Source: Gambelia wislizenii (lineage: Eukaryota; Chordata; Lepidosauria; Squamata; Crotaphytidae). From it: a stretch of 64,000 nucleotides of DNA. A program made the translations under genes and the position numbers. The stretch covers positions 112,063,116 to 112,127,115 of the forward strand of contig JAUMIR010000005.1 of assembly GCA_030847615.1 (NCBI GenBank). Reading direction: 5' to 3'. Shown here piece by piece: positions 46,557 to 60,097 of this stretch (position 1 is its first letter; each line of letters begins with the position of its first letter). The notes under the pieces are model-generated. The model was not told where the DNA came from. It made no database searches and saw only the letters and a program-made list of their open reading frames with translations.

Positions 46557-47101
46557 GGACTTTATCAGACCATGCAAATCAGAGACAGAAGGATGCCAAA
46601 TGATTGTGAAAGGGCCACATACCAGACAACGTCACTCTTTCGAGATCATGTAAAGTCAATAAGCCATCCTATTTTATTGACAGGCCAAGCCATCAATTGA
46701 TCTCCTGTAGCGATTTTCTGCTAGCAATCACTGGCAATTGAATCCATGCACCATTGTACTCATGCAAATGCAACATGAATGGGCAAACACTTCCAGGTGA
46801 GATCGTGACAGCCAGGTAGGATACACTCTTTTTATGAGCCTCTCACCCCTGTTTACTTGGAACTTTAAAAGTGTGTTTTTGTGCTTGTGTGAACTTTATG
46901 TGTCTTAATTTGTTTTTGTTTTTTAATTTCCCACGCTAGTGACTTCTTGCAAGAATCAGTGAGATCTTAAATGTTCGTGCCTGGGAAGCCTCTTTAATGG
47001 GGACAAGGTAAGGTCTGGTGGGGGAAGTTCTTTTGCCAGCATAAAAACACCACAATTTATGACGGCAAAAGACTTTTTTGGGGGGGGGTCTGATAAAGTC
47101 C
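46557..47101. mobile_element. Non-autonomous DNA transposon, 545 bp, GGACTTTATCAGA ends
   Basis: Perfect 15-bp terminal inverted repeats GGACTTTATCAGACC / GGTCTGATAAAGTCC are flanked by TTA on both sides (46554-46556, 47102-47104). The interior includes two copies of TATTGAC-like sequence in hairpin orientation. No transposase frame. The ends match those of 52573-52872. Confidence 0.85.
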
Positions 47102-47704
47102 TTACATCCCAGGCTGATCCAAAGAGTTTTCCAGTCTCTGGGACTGTGGCATCACTAAGGCTGGTGTCACCCCACCCCCAACAGTGTCACCTGGTGCAGT
47201 TTGGCTTCTCCACACACCCTTAGTGCCACCACTGCTCCAGGAGACACATGGAGCTATAGGGAAATGTGTGGATCAATGAAAATCATCCTCTTTCCCCTTT
47301 TTCTGTGCTATGATGAGAATGCACTTCATGGAATACCTCACTATTTTATTAATCATTTAGCCACAGAGAGAAAAGTTCTATAAGGACATTGCAAACATAT
47401 TGCCTGTGGGCAAACTGTTATCAGGGCCCAATTAGTTGCAGGCAGAAGCCACAAAACTTTCGTTTATACCCCAATAATCTGAAACTTTATAGATGAGATA
47501 CATGTGTCTCACAATGAAATGCTATTTATTTAGCTGTAGACAATTTGATTAGATATAAGTAGTATAGTAATAACAAGACTAATAAAACCAAGCTTTGTTG
47601 CAGTTCAAATTTAAATCAACTAATTTTGGGAGGAAATGCAAAATTAGAAAAAGAAATGAGATATGTTACAAGAGGGGCTATTACAGGGTAATCGGTTTCC
47701 ATTT

Positions 47705-47835
47705 AGTATGAAATCGAAGGCTTTCATGGCCAGCATCCATAGATTTTCCCTGGTTTTTTTCTGGGCTGTGTTTTGGAATAGTTTCTTTCTGACGTTTCAC
47801 CTGCATCTGTCGCTGACATCCTCAGAGTTTCCATT
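47705..47835. mobile_element. Dispersed repeat fragment (GAAGGCTTTCATGGCCAGCATCC type)
   Basis: It shares AAGGCTTTCATGGCCAGCAT and TCTGGGCTGTG with 40870-40960. It continues to TGACGTTTCACCTGCATCTG and GACATCCTCAGAG, a motif string common in squamate genomes. Family not identified. Confidence 0.55.
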
Positions 47836-48734
47836 TAAGTTGAATAAAAATAACTTTGTGAATGGTAAAAAGAAGTCTTTTCTACTGTCAATTACTATAA
47901 ACCCATCACAAAGTATAATTTCCTAGTTCATAATGCTAAGTCTTTCAAATCCTATAGTTAATTCATTTAGTTTTTCTTTGATAACAGATGGATTTTCTTT
48001 TATCCTTAGTAATTTGCATCAATAGTAGATCATAAAGCCTTATAGCTACATAAAATCTTTTAGAAATATTTGATAGGGAGAATCTTTAGACCATCCTTTT
48101 ATATTTGTGTAGCATTAATTCAGGAGGAAGGTTACCAGTGAATTGTAACAGTCTGGTTCTTTATATGGTTTGGTGTGAGGCAAGTAAAGATCCTTGCTCT
48201 AAATTTAGCACAACATGTTTCAGTAAAGAAACCAACATTGAGATAGAACCTGACCATAGTAATTTTTAAAGAAGACCACTGAAAGCAGTGAAAAATAAGT
48301 TTGCCAGGACTTACTTCTCTCATTGATTTCAATGGTTCAGCTCTAAACGTCACTAAATCTGGGTCTAACCAGATTCGCTCAGTCCAAGTTCATGAAAAAA
48401 TCAAGCTGGAAAGTGAAGACAAAGATTTGAGCTGATCGTAGGGCTCTGGATCTTTGGCCTACTTTTCATTGAGCTGGTAAGCCTCTTTGAGGACTCTACC
48501 AATCCATATGAACTTTTAGACAATAGGCTCTCCCTCCATACAAAATGCACTACACACACATGAAAACAGTACAGAAATTTGGATAAACATTTCACCACGA
48601 CTGTTAACAATCTTGATTCAGACTTACCACCTTCGTAAGAATTGGTCCATTGTTTTTGCGTGTGGTGGGTGAGTTATAATATCACTGGTAGCAAAAAAAA
48701 ATCGAAGGGAAGAGAGAGTGGGAAGAAGAGTACA

Positions 48735-48964
48735 CAGTTGTCCCTTTACATTTGCTGGGGTTTGGTTCCAGGACCCCCTGTGAATACCCAAATCCATGAA
48801 TACTCAAGTCCCATTATATGCAATGGCATAGCAAAATGGTGTCCCTTATATAAGATGGCAAAATCAAGGTTTGCTTTTTGGATTATTAATTTTTAAAGAG
48901 TATTTTCAAGCCGTGAATACTTAAATCTGTGAATGCCAAATCTGTGAATATGGAGGGACAACTG
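48735..48964. mobile_element. Tigger/pogo-like non-autonomous DNA transposon, copy 2
   Basis: About 230 bp with ends CAGTTGTCCC and GGGACAACTG. It is homologous to the element at 16209-16435 over its full length, including CAAGTCCCATTATATGCAATG. TA follows the right end; on the left the nearest TA is two bases away. Confidence 0.85.
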
Positions 48965-51900
48965 TAATATGTATCGTCTTACCAGTAATTGGTAAGTGTG
49001 AGCAAAAATATGTTGCAGCTTCTTCAAATGGCCATCTGAAAAAAACTGTGAGAAAAATCCTCAGAGAAGCTTTATGAATGAGCTTGGTAAATTTATCAGA
49101 CAGTTATCACCTAAGATCAGGGCTAAAGTTCACTGGCTGAGCATCTAGTGGCCCATAGTTAAGCAGAGGTCTTTTGGTTTCCAGTGCAATTATTCCCACT
49201 GAACACATTTTCACAATTTATTTCAGAATGAAATAAACAGTTTCATGAGAATTCATTATATTCTTCCTCCCATCTCTTTCCCTCTATTAAGGCAATTCTA
49301 ATACCATTTGGAAGTAATCAGAAATGTGATTTTTTTTTTTTAAAGAGAGGGATAGGTGTCATTTCTTACTGTTAAGCACACAAAATTCTTATCATTTCAA
49401 CCAATTAGCAACTGGTGACAGAAATATAAAATATCTGAAACATATTTTAACAACTCAAGACTTGTGCTATTAATTAGCAGTGAAGGCAGAGATATGATTA
49501 AAAGTGAGCAACAATGATAGGCTCTGCGTTAACAGTGAAGACTTTTTGGTATGTTTGTTCATTTAAAGCAACAACAAGTGAAAGGATACAGATAAATTTA
49601 GCAATGACCTCAGTCCTGTGTATCCTATGTATTACTCCCAACCAGAGCCAACCCATTGAATAAATGGGATTTACCTTTGTGTCGACTCATTGTGAAACAA
49701 TTGATTGAATGGGTCTAATCTGACTAGGAATGACCAGCAAGGTTGTAGCAATATGTCTAGACAGTTTCAAAGAAAGTAATTTAATTAACCATTAAAGATG
49801 AGGTTCAGGACAAGTGTTAGCAACAATATTCCAAACACACAAACATCTACTTATTATTGCAATTAAATTAGTAACTAGGTTATCTGCTGGTATGCCCTAA
49901 TACTCTTATTTCAACCAGATTTTTACTTAGATGAAACGTGTGTGTGCGTGCATTTCTAAAGCTATTCAGTTCTCAGTTTGAACTATGGAAAGCCACAGTC
50001 TCTGCTGGACTTGCCTCATAACATAAAAATGTATAAACTTTGGCTTACTCATATGCTCAACAAAGAAATATGAGTTCTACTAATAGGATAGAGTCAGTTT
50101 TAGTAATACGTACCACAGATCCCTTGAAACTGGTGGGACTCAAGTTAGTCACAATGCACTTATGTCCCAGTGATTTCAGTGAATCTACTCTAATTAACTA
50201 ACTTTGAATTCAACCCAATGGAAGAGAAAAATAGATTTCAATATCCAGTTTTTGCTCCAGGGCAGGGGGGTGGGGGAATACACATTGACATTGACTGGTA
50301 GATATTTTCCTCTTTGGAATGTAATGCTTCCTACATAAACTACTTCAAGTTCTTATAAAGACCAAAAACGTTAGTTCTCTAGTTATGGTAAGTAAGCAGA
50401 ACATCAATTCACAATGGCAGTAGTATATATGGGGATAGGAACAAACACAGTGGAAAAGCTATCACTTTCATTTACTGTCTATCCAGAAGCATTGACTCTC
50501 TACTGTTGGGATCGGTATGCTATTAGGAACTAGCTGACTTTGGCTTGATCCAGCAAGACAATTCTTATTTGCCCAGCCCAGGAATTGTGTGGGTGGGAAC
50601 AGGTTTCTAATTAATCTCTGCTCTGAGAACATCTAATTATTGCCTGGATTCCAACTGGCACCACCTGATAGTTGCCAGCTATCAATGGCAACAGGAAATG
50701 TTGTACCCTGATAATATAATATATAATTATATAACAGAGATAATTCCACTGTGACAAATTGTACAAATATGTATTTCATATCCAGGTACAGTTTGGCAGA
50801 AGACTGAACGTTTGTAACACAAGGATGAAAGATGATGACAATAAAAACTCTTTTGCCTACCATATACTTTGTCCAGAGCTGCTCTTGACAACAAGACTGA
50901 CTGGTCTTCATATGCTACCTGTTGGGACCACTCAGTGTTTATTACTAGGAACTAACCAGAACTGAATAATTTGAGTTTGCAAGTCACCTTTAAGTAAATT
51001 GTATGGTCAATAGAAGTTAAGCTGCCACTCAGCCTCCTGAATTAAAGTCAGTCACTCCTGTAATCCTGTAATTGAAAAGAGACATCATGCTATTTTATAC
51101 AATAACAAGCTTTTATGTTTCCTTCTTTCTTTCTGGGTATTATTTTACTAGCAGAGATTATAATTAAGACTAGTTTTAGAGATGCCACTTCAGTTCCTTA
51201 TAAAATGAAAGCTTTAGTATAATGCTCCAGTTCACTGAAATGTGTATAATAAGGGGATTGCATTCACTTTCACAATGGCTTTTGTCCTTCTCTTTCCCCC
51301 TCCATCATTTCCTCTATGTGTAGGACCAGGATCCAACAATGCGTACTTCAGCTTGATCCTACTACTTCCATCAGTATTATCAATCTCTCCTAACTCTTGC
51401 ATGTCCTTATGAACTGTAAAGAACATTGGAAAAGGTTTTGGTGCTACAGTGGATTCCATTAGAAGAGGAGGGAAATAATTTCTCCTGACATTGGATATGG
51501 AAGTACATCACCGGATCTTGACCTGAGACTGAAATCTTAGACATCTGTGGAATAAACATAATAGAAGTCTTTGTCTTCTAGAAAATCATTTTTTAAAAAG
51601 TGTCATAAGGGAAGTGGTTGAGACATGTTTCTTGAAAAGCAAATGTAGTACACTGACTAAGAGTTTGACCTGAGAAGTCCCTTGTTCAGATCATATCATA
51701 GTCATGAGCTCATTAGGTAATCTCTGCCAAAACTTGATTCCCTCAACTGCAAGTCCACCATCTGGTAGTAATAATAATACTGCATTATCAAAGCTCTTGT
51801 AGGAATAACTGAGATTGCACAAAGTAAGCACTTTGAACATTCAAAAAGTGCTGTATAAATTCAGAGTATTATTATCATTACTAACATAAAGCAGCTCTGG

Positions 51901-52572
51901 AAGACAAGAGATTATGCTTATAAAAACATAAAAGTATATAAAATCACCCTACATTAAAAAGTGACATATTTATAAAATAAGTTACCAAACTACTCTCAAA
52001 CTTGAAAAAATACTTTGATAGCAAAGCTGAAATCCCATCTCTATCCCAACTAAAGTAGACCCACTTAATCAGTGAGATTACAGAGATGCTGTTTTACTTT
52101 TCATCAGTGGATTCACTTGAATTATTGTAGTCAGGACGAGGAATTGGATTTAGGGCAAACATACTAACATCTCCATTGCTAAGTATATATACTGGGAATG
52201 TCCAAATGATGGAAATGAACATCAAAGTCTATTATCATATTGCCAAAATAATATGATTGCTGTCATTCTTCCAGAATGATTTCCTAATATTCTGGTAATG
52301 TGAGTTGGTTGGCTCAAAACATACAGGAGGAGTGAGTTGTGTAGGAAATCAGCTATGCCAGAACTCTATATGAAAGTTCCCACAAGAGCCCTCCTATTTC
52401 TGACTCTCAAGTTTAACAATTTCTCACCCTATTCCACTAGACTATAAAAATTAAGAAAGCTTTGGGGGGAAAACAAAACAAAACAAAAATAGACAGTTGC
52501 ATCCAAGGCCCTGGGCTGAGATGCATCTGGCACGGCCCTGTTCCATAATTGTATGTCTGTCTCTCATTCTGA
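48965..52572. other. Intronic sequence with scattered old repeats
   Basis: No gene seen. Degenerate members of the AAGTCC-type short repeat lie at 49615-49740 and 50120-50230, and a MIR-like tail at 51770-51876. The rest is unassigned. Confidence 0.45.
51770..51876 (+). mobile_element. MIR/CORE-SINE or old LINE tail
   Basis: AAGCACTTTGAACATTC and AAAGTGCTGTATAAATTCAG followed by ATTATTATCATTA form a typical old retroposon tail. Confidence 0.5.
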
Positions 52573-52872
52573 GGACTTTATCAGATGCGGAAAAAACCAT
52601 ATCATAAGGACATGACAATAACACAAAAGGGTGAAATTGTCAGGTGATGATTTCATTCAGCCATTCTGGGGGCACAGCACGGGCATGAATAAGGTGTCAT
52701 TTTTTATTGACAGCTTAGCCCATCAATAAAAAAGTGATGCCTTGTCTGCGCAATCACTACGCCATGGAAATGGCTGAATGACGAGGACATCTGATAATTT
52801 TGCCCTTCTTGTTATTGTTGCATCCTAAATGATGTGGATTTTTAGTAGTATGTACCTCATCTGATAAAGTCC
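52573..52872. mobile_element. Foldback MITE, 300 bp, GGACTTTATCAGATG ends
   Basis: It starts GGACTTTATCAGATGCGG and ends CATCTGATAAAGTCC. The centre is a hairpin around TTTTTTATTGACAG / CCATCAATAAAAAA, and AAGGTGTCA/TGATGCCTT blocks pair across it. No matching target duplication was recognised. Confidence 0.75.
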
Positions 52873-53544
52873 AAAGTCGCTGTTTTTACTTTGGGGAGGG
52901 GGGACCAAAACAGATCCTACAAGCTTAAATCTGCATGCCATTGACCTAAGTCCAACATGAAAACCGAGCCTGACTTTTCTGAAAGGGCAGGGTCATGTTG
53001 CAGGGATGAGGGAAAGCAGAGAGGACTGGGAGCAGAAAGCCCACAAATGCCTAGCTTGTGAAAAATCTGTCAGTATTGTTTTTGTTGGATTTCTTAGAAT
53101 CCAACTTGCACCCTCATTCTATCCCCAGTCTGTTCAGGGCTGATTGCAAGATTCTTTTGTTTCTTTCCACATGGAAATTTATATACAATTATGTTTGCAT
53201 TTCCCTCCAAAGGTTCACATTTTTGTACAGTTTCGATGTATGCATTTTGTACGCATTTTTGATCCACTAAAGCATACTTGTACACATTTTCCCTCCAAAA
53301 GCAAACTAAGGTTTCTGTGGATTTTTTTTCTCTGAAATGTATTGCAAAGATTTCCAAGACAAAATGAACTTGATTCATTCAAGTCTCTAGAGGTACAAAA
53401 TGGATATTTCCATAGGGAAATGCAAATCCAACAAAATTCTTTTCCATCTCTAATATGTCCATAGAGATATACATATACATACCAAGCACGTATATGCATA
53501 TACATACTAATGCCACAAAATTAACTAACCACACATGCTTCAGA

Positions 53545-53790
53545 TATGTGTGTGTGTGTGCGCGCCTTCAAGTGGCCTGTCAACTTATGGTAACTCCATC
53601 AATTTCATAGGGTTTTCTTAGGCAAGAAATACTCAGACATGGTTTGCCAATTCCCTCCTCTGGAATTTAGCCATAGGACCTGGTATTTGTTGGCAGTCTC
53701 CCATCCCAGTGCTAACCAGGGCTGACTCAGTAAAGTCTAGCTTCCAAGATCAAATGGGATCTGGTGCCTTTGGGTATTTATGCATGCTTT
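53545..53790 (-). mobile_element. 5S-rRNA-derived SINE, copy 2
   Basis: It has the same body and orientation as copy 1 (CTTAGGCAAGAAATACTCAGA; TCTCCCATCCCAGTGCTAACC). The 5S-like part at 53667-53768 is more diverged. It ends in a (GT)n run at about 53547-53563. Confidence 0.9.
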
Positions 53791-53894
53791 AGATACACCA
53801 AGTAAAAAACTGAGAATGTATGTAGCAGTACATTAATACTACAAGAAAAATAAATAAATGACAAACTGTCACTTTGGCATTGTTACATCTCCTC

Positions 53895-53909
53895 TCCCCC
53901 CCCCCCCGT
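53895..53909. repeat. Poly-C run
   Basis: CTCTCC followed by a long uninterrupted run of C. Confidence 0.85.
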
Positions 53910-54140
53910 GCATTTTAATGTCAGTTAGAAGGATCAAGTACATGGATGAAAAGAACTAGTAGCTGAAGCTGAAGTGCCTTATAGTCTGAACAGGGTGGGG
54001 AATCTCACACTCAAATTTCAGGGTGAGTTTTCCCTCCCCATTTGTATCTCATTTCTTCCTCTGTTTTGATCCTCAAAGGATCAGGAACCCTGGATCAGTA
54101 TATCCTAAATCCAAGTGGTCAATCAAATTAGATTCTGAAG

Positions 54141-54230
54141 CTACAATCCTACACATACTGACATAGGAACAAGTGCAACTGAGCTCAGTAGGACTTATTT
54201 GTAAATAGACATGCAGAGGATTGCATTGCC
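54141..54230. repeat. Member of a short dispersed AAGTCC...TTGA repeat
   Basis: CTACAATCCTACACATACTG ... GAGCTCAGTAGGACTTATTTG ... AGACATGCAGAGGATTGCA is the fullest of many partial copies in the window. Others include 28955-28985, 48307-48340, 49615-49740, 50120-50230, 55400-55450 and 56980-57120. I believe this is a common amniote or squamate element but cannot name it. Confidence 0.5.
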
Positions 54231-55047
54231 CATCATCCTATATCCCTGCCCTTTAGTTTCACCAGCATTCCATCACTGCATGCAAAGAAGAAGAAAAAAA
54301 CAGCCTGTTTTGACCATACTGTTTAAGATCCCTCTATGAAGCAGACAAGATTTTATTTCAAGTTGCAGGTTTCACTTCTGTAAAATTAACTAAGCAAGCC
54401 ATCAACAGATAGCAGCAGTAATGAGAAATGAGTAAGGAGTCACTTTGGGGCATAAAAAGATGCATCTGCACTGAACTCCTCCCCCCCTTTGATAAATGAT
54501 ACACATTTTGTTCTATTGGGATGGTAAAACAGCTACTGGTAAGCACTCTGAAGCCTCATAGATTGCCAGTGTGAGAGGCCCTGCAAGATCCATTGACAAG
54601 TCTGTCATGTGCAGCATTCTGTTTCTTCATGAGAATCTACTGTACACATCTGAACATTCATTCTGGTTCTTCTCACTGATGGCCTTAAAAACCATTACCA
54701 AGGTATTAGGAGCATGATATCCGGCCAATCACACTACCCAAACTATGCATGGTACAAATCTATGCACCCCACCTTGTTATGCCCCCTCAGTCCCCCCCCC
54801 GACATGTGACAAATGACACGCGTAGGATGTTGACTTGATAGTGACCTTGGTCCGCATGCCAAAGACAAACATCTCTTTGCCTTAAAAGCACGAATAAATG
54901 ATTTAAGAGTGAATCATCTGTGTTGACAACATAGCTAGTCCAGTGTTGTTATGGAGTTATCAAAATAAAGCCCCCAAAAGAATGTTCTAAAAATGGTATT
55001 GCTTTTTTGGCAACTTAATTTTCAAGACATCAAAGAACAAATATGTA

Positions 55048-55258
55048 CAGTACAAACCCCATATCCATGGGGGATACTTTCCCAGGCTTACCATGGATAC
55101 CAGAAACCATGGATAATAGTGAACCCTATTAAAATGAATGACTTTCAGCCCAAACATACTATAGAATTGTGCTGGAGGACCTAGAAGATGCCTAGAGGGA
55201 CCATATTTTTTGAGTGGATCTGCAGGTACCGGGTCTCACAGATACAGGGATCATACTG
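55048..55258. mobile_element. Tigger/pogo-like non-autonomous DNA transposon, related family
   Basis: The 211-bp element starts CAGTACAAACCCCATATCC and ends GATACAGGGATCATACTG, flanked by TA on both sides. It carries the CCATGGGGGATAC and CCATGGATAC blocks seen in Tigger-like elements but is not closely similar to the other two copies. Confidence 0.75.
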
Positions 55259-56310
55259 TACCATTGATCTTTCCCTGGTTTTCCGCAACTGAAATTGCCC
55301 ATGTTCCTCTAGTGAAATAAAAATGTCACCACTCATCAAGGTGACAGGTTTCAATAATGGCAGCTCTGTAAACAACATAAATTACAAGGCTGCTTCAAGT
55401 ACAATCCTATCCATTTCTGCTCGGAAGTAAGTCCCATACATGTCAATGGAAGGAAAACTTTACCTAGAAAGTTAAACTGTTTTTTGATATTGATTCTCCT
55501 TTTGATGTTGTCATTAGGTTCCATTAATTTCAGCAGGAATTCCAGATGCATACCTAGGGAAGAATTGACCTCTGTCCTTTTAAAAATGCTATACTACAGT
55601 TCATATATAGGATAGCCACACATTCAAAGTTAATCTGCTTGTTTGGTACACAATAAACTGAACAAACTAATTGAACATAACAAAGCATATTTCTAAAAAG
55701 GACATTATTATGGCAAATTGTGCTATTATAGAAGTGAAGCTTAGTGGCCTTCTAGACATACCAACCTTCTATTTCCATAAGCAAGATATTTTCCAACTAG
55801 CAACAGTATCTGAATCATTCGTAAAAGATAATAAATAGCTAAACAACAATGTAATCCAAGCAGAGGTGATGCAGTTTACAAAGTCTTATAGCCCTCTTTC
55901 AAACCAAACTGAAGGTGGCATCTATTAGGAGAAAGCTGGGGTGGGGGGGAACATTATCACAGGAGCATGCCATCCACTCATTCTCCCTGTTGGTCTATAT
56001 AGTGACAGGGAATTGGGAGATGATTATAAGCAATTTTTTAAAAAAATCAAATCACTCCACCACCACCACAGACAAGGCTGGGGAGGTGACCACTTGCAAT
56101 GTTCTTAATAAACACAATGAAAGAAATACACTTAAAAAAAAATACTGCCTCATACATTCCATCACCTACTGAATTATAAGAGGAAAGACGAAGAAAAATG
56201 ATGCATAAATCAAAAGCCAGTGCTGCATGACATGCATTTTCTAATATTTGTTTACACTGATACCTAAGACAGCAGTGTTCTATAAAGCTACATGTGTTAA
56301 GAAGACTAAA

Positions 56311-56343
56311 ACAGACACAGACACAGACACACACACACACACA
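56311..56343. repeat. (CA)n / (CAGA)n microsatellite
   Basis: Three CAGACA units followed by about eight CA units. Confidence 0.9.
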
Positions 56344-57032
56344 ACCCAGAGACGTCAAGCCTCTCCAAGATGACTTTGTTTTTTTTTTAGCTTCCTCTGA
56401 AAAGCAAGCATGCTCCAAAGGCTGAAATCTTAAGTGCACTCAGTGGAGACCTTCTTCTGGGTAAATATGCAGAGGATTATTATACCACAGAACTCAAGTA
56501 CCCTGAACATCACACTTTGGAAGCTGCCTTGCTGGTTTTTTCCATAATTACTCGTTCACGCACACAAAATCATTTGCCATATACACACCTAAATATCTCA
56601 CATATATATACCTGGACTGAGCAAGCTGTTAGTGCATTTGCTGTATGTTAGTTGGGTCTTTGAAAGAGCAGATCTTTTAATTTAATCCGTAAACCTCATA
56701 TTCAGAATATTTACTTTAAATAAATACTATATATTTGTCATTCCATGCCAGGGAATCAGTCTCACTTGGCTTAGTAAGACTTTCTTCTGCATTGACATGT
56801 ATGGTGTTGCACTGTGCATTTTGCATTTTTCTGCACTGTATTTCTTTGATTTCAGCACTCCTATGAATCCTAATCTTATACTCTAGAGAAGTCCAGTTGA
56901 TTTTCAGGAGCTGTCAGCTCCAAGTGGGGCATGCTGAGAAGCACAGTCCAATGCTCCAATTTTCAACATTATAATTTGAGAAATAAGTCCCACTGATTAA
57001 ACATAGCTAACGTCCAAACCTTCACCTCTAAC

Positions 57033-57056
57033 CAAATAAATAAATAAATAAATAAA
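57033..57056. repeat. (AAAT)n microsatellite
   Basis: Six AAAT units. A shorter AAAT run lies at 61543-61563. Confidence 0.9.
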
Positions 57057-57120
57057 AAGGTTATTAACATGCTTAAGCCCAGTTGAAATCACTGGGTCAG
57101 TCATGACTAACTTGTCCCAC

Positions 57121-60097
57121 TTATTTCAACAAATTAAAGGCATGGATAACTTTGGATTCCGGGCAATGCCTACAGGATAATGGTACATATTTAAGGGGTA
57201 CTAAGATTACAGGCTCTTTTTTATTATTTCTCTTGGGGGTGGAGAAGAGACGAAAGACAAGGCAACAAGAAAGCAAAGTCTCAATGAGATCTTGGTCATG
57301 CAATCCTCAGTCTTCACCTAGTAATATAATCTTGTAATTTGAGACAGTACTTCCTGACAACAATGTTGCAGGCATTGAATTATATCAGTAACTGATTCTA
57401 ATTACATCAATGAATCTTACTCTTGCTTCCTGATACTTCAGCACAAGTACTACTTCATTTGCCCTTTGAAGTCTACCAACCTCTCAAGTATTATACTCAT
57501 TTCCAGGAATCAAACATTAGTTCCAATCCAATAGGCCAAGTAAAGCATACAAATTTTACCAAAAATTCTAAGCCTCTTTCTGGGATACCGCTTAATATTC
57601 TTTTTCCCCCCCTTCCTGTCCTATACTTGAATCTCTGTGTGAGATATGCTTAATAGACCTAGACAATAGATAATGTATTAGAAATAGATCCTCTTTGCTT
57701 TTGAACATTACTATGAACAATAATGCCATCTGGTTAAACATTTGGGAAGATATAAAAGCTGTGACTGATAACTCAGTCAGTGTTCAAATGGCACTCTTTG
57801 AGGTTTGAAAAGTTCACATATCCTATTTATATAACTCCACACCTGTCATGCTCATTATTATGCAAAATGGACAAAATAAGAAAATGCCACTGAGACTCAA
57901 ATCAACCAAGTACATAAACTATTCAGTTCCTTTTATTTTGCAAGATGTTGTGTTTCAGAATCCCCGTGTCTCTTCCCCCAGAGAAATGCCCTCTATCTAT
58001 ATATAAATCCAGACATCTATTTCTTCATATGTCAACACTTGAAGGGTTGTACATAATAACTTTATGAGCAGTGCCACAAGAAATTATAACCACAATGCAT
58101 ATAAGTTATTGGATCAAGAATATTGCAGGCAATAGTGGCAACTTCCCAGTGTGTTTTAAAAGTTACAGAATTCTCATTCTTTGGCTACAAAGCCATTCAA
58201 CATATCAGCCTCCACTGGCTTTTATCTAGATGAAGAGCCCCACCTTTGGTTCTCCTTAAAGCCACCTTACGAAACCAAAACGCAAACGCAAAGAGGAGAG
58301 TTCCATCCAGTTCTTCCAGGCACAGGTGCAACATGTACATTTCCTCCAGTACCTTACTCTAATGTTCTGCATCTTAGATATATGTTATGGGAAACTATAT
58401 TACATAAATAGGATAAAGTTGAAACTCTCTTGTGGTACAATAATCCAAGATGTGGCACTTTTCAACCCAGAGAATCATTAGTCCAGTATAATCTAATTAT
58501 ATTTTAACCATGATATCCCTATCTGTCTATCCATTTATAAGATGACCACCTAGCAATAGTCAAACAATATCTGATTAATGTAGTGACCAACTTTTACCAC
58601 ACTTATTGCTAAGATATCCCCTTTCACATCACGCTTTAAGCACCCATCAACAGACACTTGTTTCAATGCATAGAAATAAAATAAACAATTTCATACAAGC
58701 ATTTACAAACTGCCATTAATATTCTCCTCAGGAAAAATTAATGGAGTGTGCAAACACAAAATGTAGACCAAATGTTCTATGAAACCAAAGTCTATACAGA
58801 CACACAACTATTATTATCACTATTATTATGATTCTTGAAAAGTATGCATTTCAGACAAACTGCTTTTGTTCAGTATGTACCATGAATAGCTCATGCAAAC
58901 TGATACCACCACAATGCATTCTATTGTCTCCTATACAATGCAAAAAGAAGTTGCACATGATAAAAGTCCAAAGCTGATTAAGGTAACAGATTCCACAGTA
59001 TAAAACTGGCCTTTGAATAAATTTACACCTGTAAGAATGCAACGAGAAACACTTTTTTGTTGTTGTAGTTGTTAAACTAGTCAAGGTGTCTACACTGTGA
59101 CCGAGCTTTGTATTTGCATTCATCAGCATGCATTTCTCTATAATGGAATTCCACACAAGATGCTTTGCAGCTTGAGATAACACAATATTTACCCTAGCTT
59201 GGCTCTGACAGCACTGTTAAATAGTGCTCTTTGCATACAACATCCCAACAAAGTAATAGCAGGGGTGGGGGGGGGGGAATCACCTCAATTCAAAATGGAA
59301 TAGTTATTTCTGTGACTGAAGGTCAGAACTAAAGTCACAGTAAACAATTGTTCTCCACTATCTTTAAGTGGTTTAATGTGGGAAAATTCACAATGCCTCC
59401 CCTTCACACTGCTTTACATGATGCATATTCCAAATCAGTCCCTTGTAATTTTTTCATTAACACAGTTTCTTGTATTACTCCTGTCCTTTACGTTTAATGT
59501 AAAGGTACCACTTTTTTTCAAGTGGTTTACTTCAGCAGCTGAACCTATAGTGATTTAACTAGGTGGAAGGTATCACAAAGCAAATTGGGCCAAATGGACT
59601 GAAAATCTGTAGGTGTAAGAAAGGGGCAGAGGAATTTATGTGGGTAGTAGGTTTATTTGTATCATACTGCAGAAAACATGTTATGACCATGGGGATGAGT
59701 CTTTGTTCACTCAAATCTTTAATGCATAGATTGCATCAGTCCCACTAGAATCAGCAGGCTTAACACTGATTCTCAGTGTCAGCTTCACAATCTCACAGGA
59801 AGATTTTGCTACTAGAAAGCTGAATGGCCTATTAAATTAAAACACCCTGGACCTTTCTTATTCCAAAAATCTCACCTACTGTAACAGTGAAACATGGACT
59901 TTCTCACTACCTAACGTTAAAGGTGTTTGAGTATAGCAGATTTTAAGGGACCTGTTTTTGGCAGGGTGTCTACCTCTAGTGGCTCAGAATAGTTTCTGTG
60001 AGAGCAACGACTGTCTGAAATTTGGAAGAAGAAAAACTGATGAATGGTTAATTTGGGTTTAAGATCTTTGACTAAAATACAAAGGTAATGGTGGTGG
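57121..60097. other. Intronic sequence with nothing recognised
   Basis: AT-rich DNA. A G-run lies near 59266-59277. No gene, SINE or DNA element could be supported. Confidence 0.45.

Noticed and set aside
52570..52875. 3-bp target duplication for the 52573 element
   Set aside because: The flanks are TGA and AAA, which do not match, so no duplication is claimed for this copy.
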